From Anthostomella pinea (lineage: Eukaryota > Ascomycota > Sordariomycetes > Xylariales > Xylariaceae): 64,000 nucleotides of DNA. The position numbers were made by a program, and so were the translations under genes. The stretch covers positions 2,790,001-2,854,000 of the forward strand of contig CAUWAG010000018.1 in NCBI GenBank assembly GCA_963556695.1, read 5' to 3'. Positions 10,748 through 22,432 of this stretch are shown here, piece after piece. The notes beneath the pieces were generated by a model. It saw only the letters and a program-made list of their open reading frames with translations. It was not told the DNA's origin and ran no database searches. Every line of letters begins with the position of its first letter. Position 1 is the stretch's first letter.

Positions 10748-11537
10748 GGAAGTCACATGCGGCTGGATCTGGTCATGGAGACTATCGAGGAGCGGCATAG
10801 ATATGGTAGATTTTGCATGGCGTCTTTATGGTTTACTTGAGTCAACGCCGTATTCGGGGCAATGTCCATAAATTGGATGGGAGACTTAGGGGAGGATATC
10901 GTTGGCACTCACTATACATTTCGAGTGCTCCCAGTAGCCCCTTTTTCATACTGTCAATGAGGCTCACGGTAACAATCCACAGCGGCGCATTGTCGTCTGA
11001 AGAATGCAAGACGTAGAGAGGTACCAATTGCTGGTAACCCGATTCAGCAGGAGATGTGACCTAGATCTTAAAATCAGAGGACGATTTCCTCAGTTAGCTT
11101 TAACCACTTTATGTTGTCATTCATGACCACATGTCTCCCAAGTCGAGTTGAGAAGTAGGCATCGGCGTCAGACTTCAAACATTTCGGGCCATGTCTGGTA
11201 AGTCCACGAGTTACTGGACCTTCGGGAAGGAGACGCCTTTTCCAGCCAAGCCGAGCTTGGTCAAGATCCGAGGACATGGAGGTAAGGGCAAGTGGTGCTC
11301 ATCGATCAATGGTGTGTGTCTTGGAGAGGTCTGCTGAATTAATTCTTCATTGATCCCTAGCAGCAAATCAAGCCAACGTGCGTGAGCATGGCGCGACTAA
11401 TTGTCAACAAGAAGTGTCGTGGTGCCATACAGACCACATATGCCAAAGCTCATTTTCCGATTCCCCTCTCTGAACGCCAGTACATACCAAGCAAATGCCA
11501 TCCGCAAGTCTCATCCATCATCAATCGCCCGATGTTC
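10748..11537. other. Intergenic between convergent genes
   Basis: Lies between the 3' ends of the acetyltransferase (plus) and the Ski8-like gene (minus). No coding region or repeat was recognised. Confidence 0.55.
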
Positions 11538-12814
11538 CTACGCACCCGTAGCCTCGCGGTAGAAGGTAAGACTCCGATTCGCGCCGGCCGTGACGAACAT
11601 CTCGTTGCGCGCCGTCTTGGGCAGCCACTTGACGGCCCACAGTGCCTTGTCGGTCTCGCTGTGGGTGGCGACGCAGGCGGACTGGTCGATGGACCACACC
11701 TTGACCTTGCCGTCGAAGGCGCCGCTGAGCAGGTACTCGCCCGTGTCGCTCCAATCGATCGACGTGATCCACGCCGCGTGGCCCGTTAGGTTGCTCACGT
11801 GCTCGCCGTGCTTGGTGTCGTAGATGGCGATGACGCCCGAGTCGCCCGCTGCGGCTAGACGCGTGCCGGCTGGCGAGAAGGCGACGGCGCGGACGGGTTT
11901 GACGAGTCCTGTGTACTCAGTCAGCTGAGTTCGCTTTCACTGTCCTCCCAGCAGCACCCCATCATCGGAGTCTGCGGAACATACCAGGTAACGAGTACTG
12001 TAAGCGCCCAGTGTCGTTATTAAAGACGTACACCGCGCCGCTCTGGTGCCCACTCGCCGTGAACTTGCCATCACGGCTCAGATCCACGCACAGTCCAAAG
12101 CTACCCGCGCCCGCGCTGCCGGTCTCGTACTCGCGTAATCTCGTGCTGCGGTCCCCGAGCAGGTCCCACACATTGATGCGGCCATCGTACGTCGTAGCAG
12201 CCAGGTACTGGCCATCCTCGCTCAGCGCAACAGCCCAAACCTCGCCCGCGCCCTTGCTGTTGTTGCTATTGCCATTACCACTGCCATTGACCGCGCCGCC
12301 GTTGTTGTTCCTGCCGGAGGGATCGAGCTCGCCAAACGGCTCCCAGTCGCCCGTGCCCGAGTCGGCAACCTTCCAGATCTTGACGTCGCCGGCGAAGCCC
12401 GCCGACGCGGCGACCTTGCCGTCGTTGGAGGCGGCGATGTGGTGGCAGCCCAGCTTGTGCGCGCCGCTTATGGACTGCGCGAGCGGGATGCTGGGCTGGG
12501 CTGTCGCGTGGATGTGCAGCGTCGAGGAGCCGCTGGCCGAGAGGAGGGCCGTGGGCGTCGCGGCCAGGGAGAAGATGTCGGTTATGTGGGCTGGTGATCA
12601 CGGTGGTTTCAGCCAGGTCAAACTACGTGTACGCCGGTACGAGGCAGGCGTGCAGGAAGCTGCCGAGAGCTTCCCAATCTTGGGTAGCTGGTGGGGTGGA
12701 GGAGCGAGCTCACCATTGTCCACGGTGTGCGTGGTGAGGTATTGCTTAGACTATAACGACGAGTCAGCTGGAGGATGTTTTATCGCCGTTTTGTTCGTCT
12801 GGGGTTCAAACCAT
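11538..12814 (-). CDS. SKI8: Ski8/Wdr61-type WD40 protein
   Basis: Seven-bladed WD40 scaffold. In fungi Ski8 acts in the Ski complex (Ski2-Ski3-Ski8), which feeds mRNA to the cytoplasmic exosome, and in some species also in meiotic recombination. Exons (minus) are 12814-12812, 12750-12714, 12590-11985 and 11908-11538, giving 338 aa. The first exon is only the ATG. Its intron has the less common donor GTTTGA but restores the family start MSKQYLTTHTVDNAH. Visible WD repeats include HKLGCHHIAASNDGKVAAS...VKIW, EVWAVALSEDGQYLA...INVW, LVKPVRAVAFSPAG...IAIYD and HAAWITSIDWSDTGEYLLSG...VKVW. The end NRSLTFYREATG is typical of fungal Ski8. An insert rich in Asn and Gly lies in the third visible blade. 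The start depends on the weak first intron. Confidence 0.9.
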
Positions 12815-13308
12815 GGTTACCGGTCCATTTGCGCATTCGCGAAGCTTGACAAAGTCGAGGTGTGGACGTGGTGTTGGTGTGAAGTGAGGAAGGCAGGCAA
12901 GCTGTGGTGGGGTCTGTCGAAAATTGGGACCTGCATCGTTCTGGCAGTAGATTGCATCGCCACCATCATCATCACCCTAGGTTCGTCTACGGGATAACGA
13001 ATACTTTTATACTGCATTCTAGGTATTTCGACCTTTTGTTTTTACAAGATATACATATGTTACAAAGGAACTCGTTCTAAGTAACTTTCGTATTGCAAAT
13101 GTCCAACGCCGTCCAATGCATAAGCCGAGTTTCTCCTACACTCGCGCAACCACCTCTACAGCCCCTTCAGAAATGCCCATGTTTGTTCCATTGAAGAGGA
13201 CGGACTAGTGGGCTAGCTGGCGACGGGTATGCAGATTGCACAATTTGTGGTCGTTGAATTGGTATTGTACAGCGGGCAGGCCATATCAGCGGTGGTATGA
13301 GCAGATGC
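12815..13308. other. Intergenic upstream of SKI8-like gene
   Basis: About 490 bp between two minus-strand genes. It should hold the SKI8 promoter and the 3' untranslated region of the bL32m gene. No other gene was seen. Confidence 0.5.
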
Positions 13309-13774
13309 TCATTTACCCTTGAAGTCTCGATCGAGCATTCCTGATATTTCTGCAACTTATTAGCCTCAGTCATACAGACGGGTGAAGACGAGTGGGAAAC
13401 TCACGACCCATGCAGGTGGGACATAGCGTATGCATCTTCTTGGTCTTTCCGCACGCCGGGCACTTGTTCAGATTCGTCACGTCCTGCAGGGCCTTGCCTG
13501 CCATCTGTCTGTGTCTCTTCTTCATGTGTGACGTCTTCTTCTTAGGTACCGCTCTAAGTATTCCGTCCCATATATCTCCTAGCAAGGAAGGGATGCTCGA
13601 GATGGCAGCGGGTATCGCAATGGATAGTGATGGTATAGATGGGAATCGGCTCTCTTGGGCCTGGTGCGTGTACAAGACGGTCGATCTGAAGGAATTGGTG
13701 AACGTCGTCGAGAATATGCGCGGAAAGAGGGCAGAAATGGCCGAGGCCATTCGTAGTTGCTGTATGGCGGCCAT
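13309..13774 (-). CDS. MRPL32: Mitochondrial large-subunit ribosomal protein bL32m
   Basis: Structural protein of the mitochondrial large ribosomal subunit. Exons (minus) are 13774-13405 and 13349-13309 with a 55-nt intron, giving 136 aa. Residues 1 to about 75 form a basic/hydroxylated mitochondrial presequence. In yeast, MrpL32 maturation depends on the m-AAA protease. The conserved core begins AVPKKKTSHMKKRHRQMAG and contains the zinc-binding pairs CPAC and CPTC. Splicing replaces the read-through end with MGQISGMLDRDFKGK, which matches the usual fungal C-terminus and supports the short last exon. It is transcribed divergently from the septin gene, with about 800 bp between start codons. 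Confidence 0.92.
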
Positions 13775-14577
13775 TGTGACTCCGGCTTAGTCGATGGTGA
13801 TTTCGAAGTGTGTCGTCGGGCCTTGGGGGTCGCGACAGTTCCGGAAGGGGTTCGATTGACCCGAGTGAACTAGCAGCTGCAGCTGAAGCTGAATGCGCCC
13901 TCCTCCTCGACCGGACTCGAGTATGATTAGTGGTGATTTGCGACTGCTATGTGTTTGCGTCCGACGGCAGTAGGTAAGGAGCGTGGCTTCGGTGGTGTTG
14001 GCTTGAGATGCCGAACATGAAGTCTCAAGCGCGAAGCCGAAAATTAGCGGTCGAAGAAGCTCTGGCCACTCGAGTCGCGAATGCCACCACCTCATGCAGC
14101 CATGCAGCCGGCAAATGGGAGCTGCAGCCCGGGTCCAGTTATGCACGGACATGACTCTGGCCAATCACTGCTGGCCATTTCCGGTCCCCTATTCCCCCTT
14201 CCCCTGCGGAAGGCGCCCCAACCCAATTGACCCCAGCCAGTCTGCCAGTCCGCCAGTTCGTTTTGCTGCTGCACCTGCCTCGGGAAATTATTGGTATGGC
14301 AGTCACTGTCCAGTGTGCAAGGAGAAGCCGCGACACCAGATCCCTTCACGAACAGAAAACCCAACCTCATCTCTTCCCTTCTCCCGTCCCCGATCCCCCC
14401 AACCGTCACTCGGCATCACCTCTCTCCAACGCAACGCACGCTCCCAGCCCAGCCGCCCTTCCGTTCGTTTGATCGTCCGTTCCTCCAATTGCCCCTGGGC
14501 TATTTCTTGGAATAGGAACAGCACCAATACACCCCATATTTATCCATTCTTCACGAGACCCGGGCAAGTCAGAAGCA
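13775..14577. promoter_or_regulatory. Divergent promoter region, bL32m / septin
   Basis: About 800 bp between the two start codons. The septin side (about 14340-14577) is pyrimidine-rich, typical of 5' leaders of highly expressed fungal genes. No coding sequence is recognised here and I cannot place transcription starts. Confidence 0.5.
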
Positions 14578-15729
14578 ATGGCAGCCAACACCGTCTACCC
14601 CAACAGCCACGTCGGTTTCGACAGCATCACCTCCCAGATCGAGCGTAAGCTCCTGAAGAGAGGCTTCCAGTTCAACGTCATCTGCGTCGGTACATCTCCC
14701 CCGTCTTCTCCAACCGGCCTCCCCCTGTGTAATCATCGCACTACAAGACGCGAAACTGACGTGTCCCGTGTCGCTCTATAGGCCAGACTGGCTTGGGCAA
14801 GTCGACTCTGATCAACACCATCTTCGCCTCCCACCTTATCGACTCGAAAGGTAGACTGGTCCCCGACGAGCAGATCCGCTCCACCACTGAGATTCACCCC
14901 GTGTCGCACATCATCGAGGAGAACGGAGTCCGTCTGCGACTGAACATCGTCGACACCCCGGGATACGGTGATCTGGTTAACAACGACCGATGCTGGGACC
15001 CTATCGTCAAGTACATCAAGGATCAGCACTCCGCGTATCTACGAAAGGAACTCACAGCACAGCGAGAGCGCTACATACAGGACACCCGCATTCACTGCTG
15101 CCTGTTCTTCATCCAGCCCTCGGGACACTCACTGAAGCCTATTGACATAGTGGTCCTGAAGAAGCTGTCGGATGTCGTCAACGTCGTACCAGTCATTGCC
15201 AAGGCCGACTCCCTGACCCTGGAGGAGAGACAGGCCTTCAAGGAGCGCATCAAGGAGGAGTTCGCCTTCCACAACCTGAAGATGTACCCCTACGACAATG
15301 ACGAGCTCGATGACGAGGAGCGTTCCATCAACAATCAAGTCAAGGTGCGTCCGATGCCAAGAATCAGTGCTTACTGTCCAGACTAACCATGTGCAGAGTC
15401 TTGTCCCTTTCGCTGTTGTCGGTTCCGAGAAGTCGATCATTGTTAACGGCAAGCAAGTTCGCGGACGTCAAAACCGATGGGGTGTCATCAACGTCGAGGA
15501 TGAGAACCACTGCGAATTCGTCTACCTCCGGAACTTCCTGCTTCGAACCCATCTCCAGGATCTCATCGAGACCACTTCGCAGATCCACTACGAGACCTTC
15601 CGTGCCAAGCAATTGTTGGCGCTCAAGGAGAGCAGCGCACAAGGCCACGGTAGCAGACCGATCAGTCCTTCCGCAGATCGGGAACTTAGCAGGAACTCTC
15701 AGCGAATGACCATGAACGGCTACAACTAA
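14578..15729 (+). CDS. CDC10: Septin, Cdc10 class
   Basis: GTP-binding cytoskeletal protein that co-assembles with other septins into filaments and rings at septa, hyphal tips and branch sites. Exons are 14578-14689, 14782-15344 and 15397-15729, giving 335 aa. The first intron splits the P-loop codon; splicing gives GQTGLGKST at about residues 38-46. The G3 motif DTPG and the G4-type AKAD are present, as are the polybasic segment before the P-loop (ERKLLKRGFQF) and the septin unique element. The N-terminus VGFDSITSQIERKLLKRGF matches Cdc10. The C-terminus is short with no coiled coil, as expected for Cdc10 and unlike Cdc3, Cdc11 or Cdc12. All key residues seem intact. Confidence 0.96.
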
Positions 15730-17383
15730 GCCTTACCATGTTTTTGGTTGTGCTTTCTGCGAGGCGTATTCGGGGTTCAGGCCTCTCTGTTCTCGCGCGA
15801 GATCCTCAATCGCCTCCCTACTTAATGGCTACCAAACCTGGGTATCTTCCCGGGTGGTTCGCGTCCAGGGGTATTGATGGATCGGAGCTGATTTTACGAA
15901 TCCCACGGAAACAGAAAAGTCATTTTATTTGCGACGGTATACCAAACAGCTATGTCTGGGATAGAGGCACTGTACGTCGTGAAGGCGAGATCTGCATGAT
16001 TCATGGTCAAAACACATTGACCTTACTCGAGGTGTTCATCATGCCTCGTTATGTGTGGGATTGTGGCCGAGTATGCAGTATTTCCGCCCAGATAGTCTGG
16101 CGACTCCGACTTGCTATTGTCTTTATTATTCCCCCGAGCTTTCTTCATCTTCTTCCAGCTTTAGAGTCTAATCCATGACCGAGCCTGTACTGCACTCTAG
16201 CGGAGTCGGTCTTTATACCTATGTAATGGAATGCGAATGAGACTTATGCCCGATCCTCCCATCTTTACTGTCGCACCGTGAATGTGATCCTCGTGTATTT
16301 GAAGCTGGTTTGTCTTGGGACACGCACCCACAACTACGTGAACCAGGGGTGATGTGCTTGATCACATGTGTATGATGAGGTTTATGACCCTTTGAGGCGG
16401 TGTCCCTTTAGGAGGAACTCTAATCAAAAGACTCAAGGATCAACAATTGAATACCCTCAGGGTCATGTGTAGCATGGAGGTGACTTCGACGCTGACTCGG
16501 CATATTCTCTATGACGTTTGATCGTCGAGAGTCTGGCGCAGGTGAAGATTCATATGCTTGCTGGTTGAGGCCAGGCCGAGAGGAGAGGCCTCCGTCACCA
16601 ATTGAGCGCAAGCAGCAGGCTGTACTGAAATGGAACTGCATCGAGAGTGACCCACGCCACCGGCCGGCCCCTTACATGATAGGTAAAGGGGCTGTAGGCT
16701 ATAGACTGCCCCTATGGGACGGGTTGCAGCTGTGCAGGTACAGACACGCGGGTAATTAGCTGAGGTATGGTGATCTGAGGTTGGGTAGGGAATGGGTCGA
16801 CGTCTCCAGGCGAGGGTCGTGGAGATCCTGGTGGGTGGCGATGTGAGTTTTCTCGTTATAGTCCTCAATGGGTAATGGTGGATTCTATGCTTGGAAAGGT
16901 GTCTTGATCGTTCTACGAGATGCTCATTTCTTATAGAAACGCTTCCAGTGGGCCATTGGGATTTCTCCATGAGTGAAAGTCGTTCTCCGAACGCTTTCCA
17001 ATTACTGGCTGGGACATCTATGGGTCACTTATGGAGCGAATGTCATGGTTCCATTCCAGCATCCCGTCTAGCCGATCAGACCTGAAGGTCCCCAGAGCTC
17101 ATAAGCAGCTGTGTATTCCATGGCTATGACGTCTCCCAAGTTCAGAGAGTTTGGTGAGTCTTGGCGTACAAACAGCGGTATAGAAGATGATCAAGATTGT
17201 CACAACAGCAAGTTAGGTAGCCCCGTAGGACTGAGCCCTATGTGTACCGGACCATGTCTTCTAGAGGTAGCTTCATATTTTCTTTTCGTCCTCAATTGCA
17301 ACGTCAAAAAGTCGTTCTGGAGTCACTAGCAGTCGAACTGCGACAGAGATCCAGGTCTGCTGTGAGGCTGGGTCAGCGACAAT
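15730..17383. other. Intergenic, no gene recognised
   Basis: The first few hundred bases are probably septin 3' untranslated region. Open frames at 15738-16178 (plus) and 16509-16970 (minus) have no recognised domain. Confidence 0.55.
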
Positions 17384-18261
17384 ATGGTTGTTTGTCAAGT
17401 CAGTCAATACGCCGCAATAATTCAATTTCTTCACATAGCCGCTGGTCTACTTTGCAAGCAGCCGGCACAGAGAGAGAAATGGATGGACACACACACAAAG
17501 CATGCCCGAAGAGGAAACCTCGAAGGGCTGCAAATGGAGCTCGCATCGGCCACGGAGAGATTGAACGCAATTACCGATACGAAGCATAACGTTGAAGCCA
17601 ACAATAATGAGAACGACGAGACACGAGAAGAAAGCAGCTCGGCGACGGAACAATGGGTTCTACGCCAGCATGTGGTTGATATTTAGGGCCAGACTGTTGC
17701 CCATCATACAGCGAAGGAGGGTCGTACCCGTGGGTTTTGATTGTCCAGTACAGCTTGAAGCTTTATTAACAACACCATCTCAACATATATATTCTCAACT
17801 TCCTATACTCCAAGGAAATCTTCGCCGTTGCCGAGCAAGTCACTTCACTTCCTGCTTTCTTGAACCGCAAGGACACAATGGGAGAGACTGCGTTCCATGT
17901 TGCCGTTCGAGCAGGACAAATGGTGGCAATGCATAGACTATACGGCAAGGGTGCGCAGCTGGAGACGCGAAACCACTTAGGGTGGACCGTTATACACATT
18001 GCATTCGCCGAGGAGAAGCTTGCAATCGCAACTTGGCTGATTCAGAAAGGTGCTCTCGTTAACGCCCAAACTAACCAGGGAAATACGGCTTTGCACCTTG
18101 TAGCTAAGCGAGACTGGCACCAAGGCTGTAAGTCCCTATGCAAAGCCGGGGCCGACCCCAATATCCGCAATCGATTCGGACTCCAGCCCCGGTACGTTGC
18201 CGATATCCTGTGCAGTGAAGCAAATCTCGGTGCCGCTGATGGATATGGGGTTCGGTTTTAA
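17384..18261 (+). pseudogene. Decayed ankyrin-repeat gene
   Basis: The 3' part (about 17878-18261) encodes good ankyrin repeats: MGETAFHVAVRAGQM, LGWTVIHIAFAEEKLAIA and QGNTALHLVAKRDWHQG. Upstream, related-looking segments occur in three frames. HARRGNLEGLQMELASATE is near 17497-17555, TVAHHTAKEGRT near 17690-17730, and EIFAVAEQVTSLPAFLNRKD near 17816-17877. I could not link them with plausible GT-AG introns, which suggests small indels. The last repeat ends abruptly at 18261. It may be a dead gene, or a live one with an exon structure I failed to see. Confidence 0.55.
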
Positions 18262-20920
18262 GCTTCCATACCCGGATTACGACTACGATCAGATGGAGAA
18301 CGAGAGTATATAGTGCTTCGAGTATTGGCGAAGCAGGCTTGCTTCCGCCAAAGACTAGGGATCAGGCAAAGGATATGAATGGACACCAGTAACATGCAAC
18401 CTGACAAGTGATACATACTGCAGCGAAATTTGGCCTTGTAGACGAAGACATAATGTGAAAATGCACTCTACTCCTGAGTCGTAAAAGCTCGTTTTATTTC
18501 AAACCGCTTGTCTGTGCTGCCTCTTGAGGATGAATTCGTCTCCCTAAAGCCGTAAGTATTGATGCGAGTCCGTTTTGGCGCTCCTGAATTGGGACGATTG
18601 GAACTGAAGTCGAAGAGACCAATATAGCCCGGGGCTTCTATTTGGCCGGCTGAACGCATACAACCCAAAGTCACGACGCCGCAGCGCACAGGCTACCACG
18701 ACGGGCCGCCGTTACCAAATACCAACTCAGAAGATGTCTTCCGCACCTGCCATCCAGAAGCTGCATGCGTTCATGACTTCACAATAACCAAACAGCAAAG
18801 GAGAGTACTTGGGGATTGTAGTTGCCGTGAACGAGAATAATAGACTTGGTCGTCAACCCAGTTCGGGGATGGTCTTGGCTGGAGGCCATCTCACAGACCG
18901 CATATCCACAAGCGGGCGTAGGCTCCACTCGAAAGACATATTTGGTACTGAAGCATCGGGGATGCACCCAGATGAGCAAGGGACTTGGTCCTTCAGTTAC
19001 TTAGGCAAGCTCTTGACGATAGCAAGACTTGGGATTGAAGGTTTCTCTTCATGAGCCGTGTGCATGTGCTTACTTCTTCCAAGCTTACCGTGACGCCAGC
19101 GCAACGAGGCTCTTGGACTAACGAGAGTGGCCACTGGGCGGTGAATGATGTGGCGTACCTAATGTCACGTGTCAAGCGGCCCTCACATTGCACTGTTTTA
19201 ACGCCGTTTCGCACGACGGGCCAGAACGGCAAGAACGGGTTGAACGGGGACCAACCCAGCCATTTTTAGGCTCTCGCTGTATCTTCAAAAACTAAAAACT
19301 CTATTCGCACATCCACCCTTCAAATCTCAGGGGAAGCGCGAATTGCGATTGTCACCGGCTCACGCACAAAGATGGACCGTGTTTCAAACTCTTCCACCGC
19401 TCCTGCGAAGTCCAAACCAGCACTTCCGGCCCCGGTCGGTTTCCATGGCTGTGTGATCCTGACACCTGTCTCGCCCTGTGACGTCGCTTGTGTAATGCTC
19501 GCAGAATCTGTGCCGACACCAGCAGTCAAATCATCAGCGAGAGAGATTACGCTTGGCGGACATTGCGTCCCGTTACGACTCACGAGGGGCTGCAAATATG
19601 CGGGCTACTCAGCCGCCCATCTCGTCATTCCGCGGGCCGACGGACTAGGTGTCGGTCTGAGGTCAGTGGAATCTCACATGGGCAGTGACAAAAGAAAGGG
19701 TTCATCGGGCTTTGAAGTCTGCCTCCATCCCTCTCCTATCATTCACATTATTAGGTTTCATCAGCATGCAATTGCCGGCTTTGAATCTGCGAATGAAAAC
19801 TGGGGGAGCAGTATCGTGACTATCGTTGGCTAGGTCCCTCAGGGGAACTTGGCAAGCACCGACCAGCTGGGTCTGCAGGAAGCCATTGAACCTTCCCTTC
19901 TGCGACTCCCAAAGCGAATCATAATAATAAACATGGAAGTCGCATGAACAGCCAAGCTGGATGGTGGTTCCAGGAAGCAGCTAGGCGCATAGTTACAGAG
20001 TAACGCTGGCGATTCTACACAAGTGGCTTCTTGGATGAAACGGATTGTTGACTTCTTGGGAGTGGGAGAAAGGAAGCCTCCCACGCTCCTCCAAGGATGA
20101 TCGATGATCTCACTGCACACTGCACACGGGAGTCCAAAAGGGGTCTACAGTGTGACCGTAACAGATTGGCAGGTAACACACTGTAAAGTCCCTCCAACAA
20201 TGGCTTCGCAGATGCCTCCAAGCACAGTGAAACGGAGTGGCTGGGGTGGATCTGCATCAGATTAGATGCCCCGCCAGGGCCCGCCAGCGGATCCATCCTT
20301 TGCCAGATTTGAATGGGACAGACTGCTGCAGGAGGAGGGAGATCGGCGAATCTAGTGTGGTCGACCCGCTGAACCCGCCAGCGTGGTCCACTGATCCCAG
20401 CAGGGCCGAGAGACCGCCAAGTCTGGCTGTCTGGAAGACAGTAGCTTGGCAGCCATTGTGCACGCTCAGCCAATGGAGGTCCCCTCCGTCAATGGCCCTT
20501 CCAGTAACCAGTAACCTAAGGTTACTACTTTTACGACCTGCTGTCCGCCCACACCTTCCATTGCCACACCTCCACTGCTTCCTTCACTGCTTCCTTCACC
20601 TTCCTCTTGCCCAGTCACTCTTTTCTGGTGTTTTATCGCTTCTTCCGCTCTTTAGGCACACGGTCGTTTGCCTCTTTCTTGTCACTCCCTCGCAAAGTTT
20701 ACGGCATCCGAAATCAAGAACCGAAAGTAAGACGGCCGTCCGTTTGCAGTGTTATCAGCGGCAGCAGCATCGCCCAGGTGGAATACTCGTGTGTTTGTCA
20801 TAAAACCCCCACCATCCACGAGCCAGCACACCGGCGACCGACGATAGACCTCCTCCCGCCGTCACTCGCCACAGCAAGAACAGCAGTACCATCCTCATCG
20901 CCAGCATCACAAAACCCACA
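18262..20920. other. Intergenic and upstream region of the GH72 gene
   Basis: No supportable gene. The frame at 19372-19833 (plus, 153 codons) has a weakly coding look but no domain. From about 20500 to 20920 the sequence is CT-rich (CACTGCTTCCTTCACTGC) and A-rich near the start codon, as in a leader of a strongly expressed fungal gene. An open frame of 188 codons there (20237-20803) appears fortuitous. Confidence 0.5.
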
Positions 20921-22432
20921 ATGCTGATCCAATCCGCGCTCGTCGCCGCGCTCGGCGCAACGCTGGCCAATGCCGTCACCACTCTGGAAGTGAAGGGACG
21001 GCAGTTCGTCAACAGCAAGACAGGCGATGCCTTCCAGATCGTGGGCGCAGCCTACCAGATTGGTGGAAGCTCGGGATACGACCCCAGCCATGGCAAAGAC
21101 CCGCTGTCAGATGGTGACATCTGCCGACGGGACGCTGCTCTGATGCAGACCCTTGGCGTCAACACCATCCGAGTCTATAACTTGAGCCCCGACCTGAACC
21201 ACGACGAATGCGCCAGCATCTTCAATGCCGTGAGTATCACCTGTAGCATTCGAGGAGCACCGAGCTAACCCCCGCACCAGGCTGGCATGTACATGCTGAT
21301 CGATGTCAACTCTCCTCTGAGCGGCGAGTCGCTGAACAGCTTGAAGCCGTGGGAATCCTACTACGCCGGCTACCTCAACCGGACCTTCGCCATCGTCGAT
21401 AACTTCAAGAACTACCCCAACCTGCTCGGGTTCTTCTCCGGCAACGAAGTTATCGATGCTGTCAAGACTGGTGCCGAAGCCCCTCCTTACATCCGCGCCG
21501 TCACCCGTGACCTGAAGACCTACATCAAGGCCCACGCCGACCGCCAGATTCCCGTTGGATACTCGGCTGCTGATGTCCGTGATGTTTTGGAAGATTCCTG
21601 GAACTTTTTCCAGTGCGCCATCGATGGTGACGATAATGACATGTCTCGTGCCGACATGTTCGCCCTGAACAGCTACTCTTGGTGCGGTGAAAGCTCCTTT
21701 ACAGAGTCAGGCTACGACCAACTGGTTGCCATGTTCAAGACCACCTCCATTCCCGTCTTCTACTCCGAGTTCGGCTGCAACACCCCCTCGCCACGTGTCT
21801 TCACCGAGATCGGTACCATTTACGGCACCCAGATGACCGGCGTCTTCTCTGGCGGTGTCGTCTACGAATACGCCCAGGAGCCCAACAACTACGGTCTTGC
21901 TACAGTCAACAGTGATAACAGCGTCGATCTCCTTGACGACTTCCGCACCCTGCAGAAGCAATACAATGGTGTTGATTTCAAATCGGTTCAGAACGTCAAG
22001 GCCGCAACCAGCTCCATCACCATTCCCGAGTGCAAGGCAAGCCTCATCCAAGAGGACGGCTTCAATAACAACTTCACCTTGCCGGTCCTTCCTCCTGGAG
22101 CCCAGAAGATCATTAGCAATGGTGTAGGCGGACTGGTGGGCAAGATCGTCGATATCAGCGATTGGACTGTCAACCACGTCGTCAAGGACATTGACGGCAC
22201 TAAGCTCTCCAACCTGGCCGTGACACCACTTTCCGACGACGAATCCAACACCCCTGGTAGCAACACGGGTGGCAGCAGCAGCAGCAGTGGCAACACCACA
22301 ACAACAGGCGCTAACTCCGGCTCAAGTGGCAGCGCGGCACCGCAACTCGCACCAACAAAATTGTCCACTGCCGCCATGGCTGTGCCCATGGTCATCGCCT
22401 TGTCATTCGCTGCTGGCTTCTCGATGATCTAG
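20921..22432 (+). CDS. GPI-anchored 1,3-beta-glucanosyltransferase (GH72, Gas/Gel)
   Basis: Cell-wall enzyme that cuts internal beta-1,3-glucan bonds and rejoins the new reducing end to another chain, elongating wall glucan. Exons are 20921-21229 and 21281-22432 with a 51-nt intron, giving 486 aa. Residues 1-18 are a signal peptide ending ATLANA. The GH72 domain covers about residues 20-335. The two catalytic glutamates are visible in FFSGNEVI (about E159) and VFYSEFGCN (about E266). No CBM43 Cys-box follows, placing it in the Gel1-like (GH72-minus) group. A Ser/Thr/Gly/Asn-rich linker (about 415-450) and a hydrophobic C-terminal tail preceded by GSSGSAAP are a typical GPI signal. All expected elements are present. 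Confidence 0.96.

Noticed and set aside
12800..12815. T-loop-like GGGTTCAAACC, possible tRNA
   Set aside because: No matching acceptor or anticodon stems around it; it lies at the start codon and first intron of the Ski8-like gene.
19372..19833. 153-codon open frame on the plus strand as a gene
   Set aside because: No recognisable domain, no intron signals, and an overlapping open frame on the minus strand; left as intergenic.
20237..20803. 188-codon open frame upstream of the GH72 gene
   Set aside because: Lies in the CT-rich leader; composition explains the open frame and no domain is present.
10748..22432. Biosynthetic gene cluster
   Set aside because: The genes are unrelated housekeeping functions with no polyketide, peptide, terpene or transporter set.
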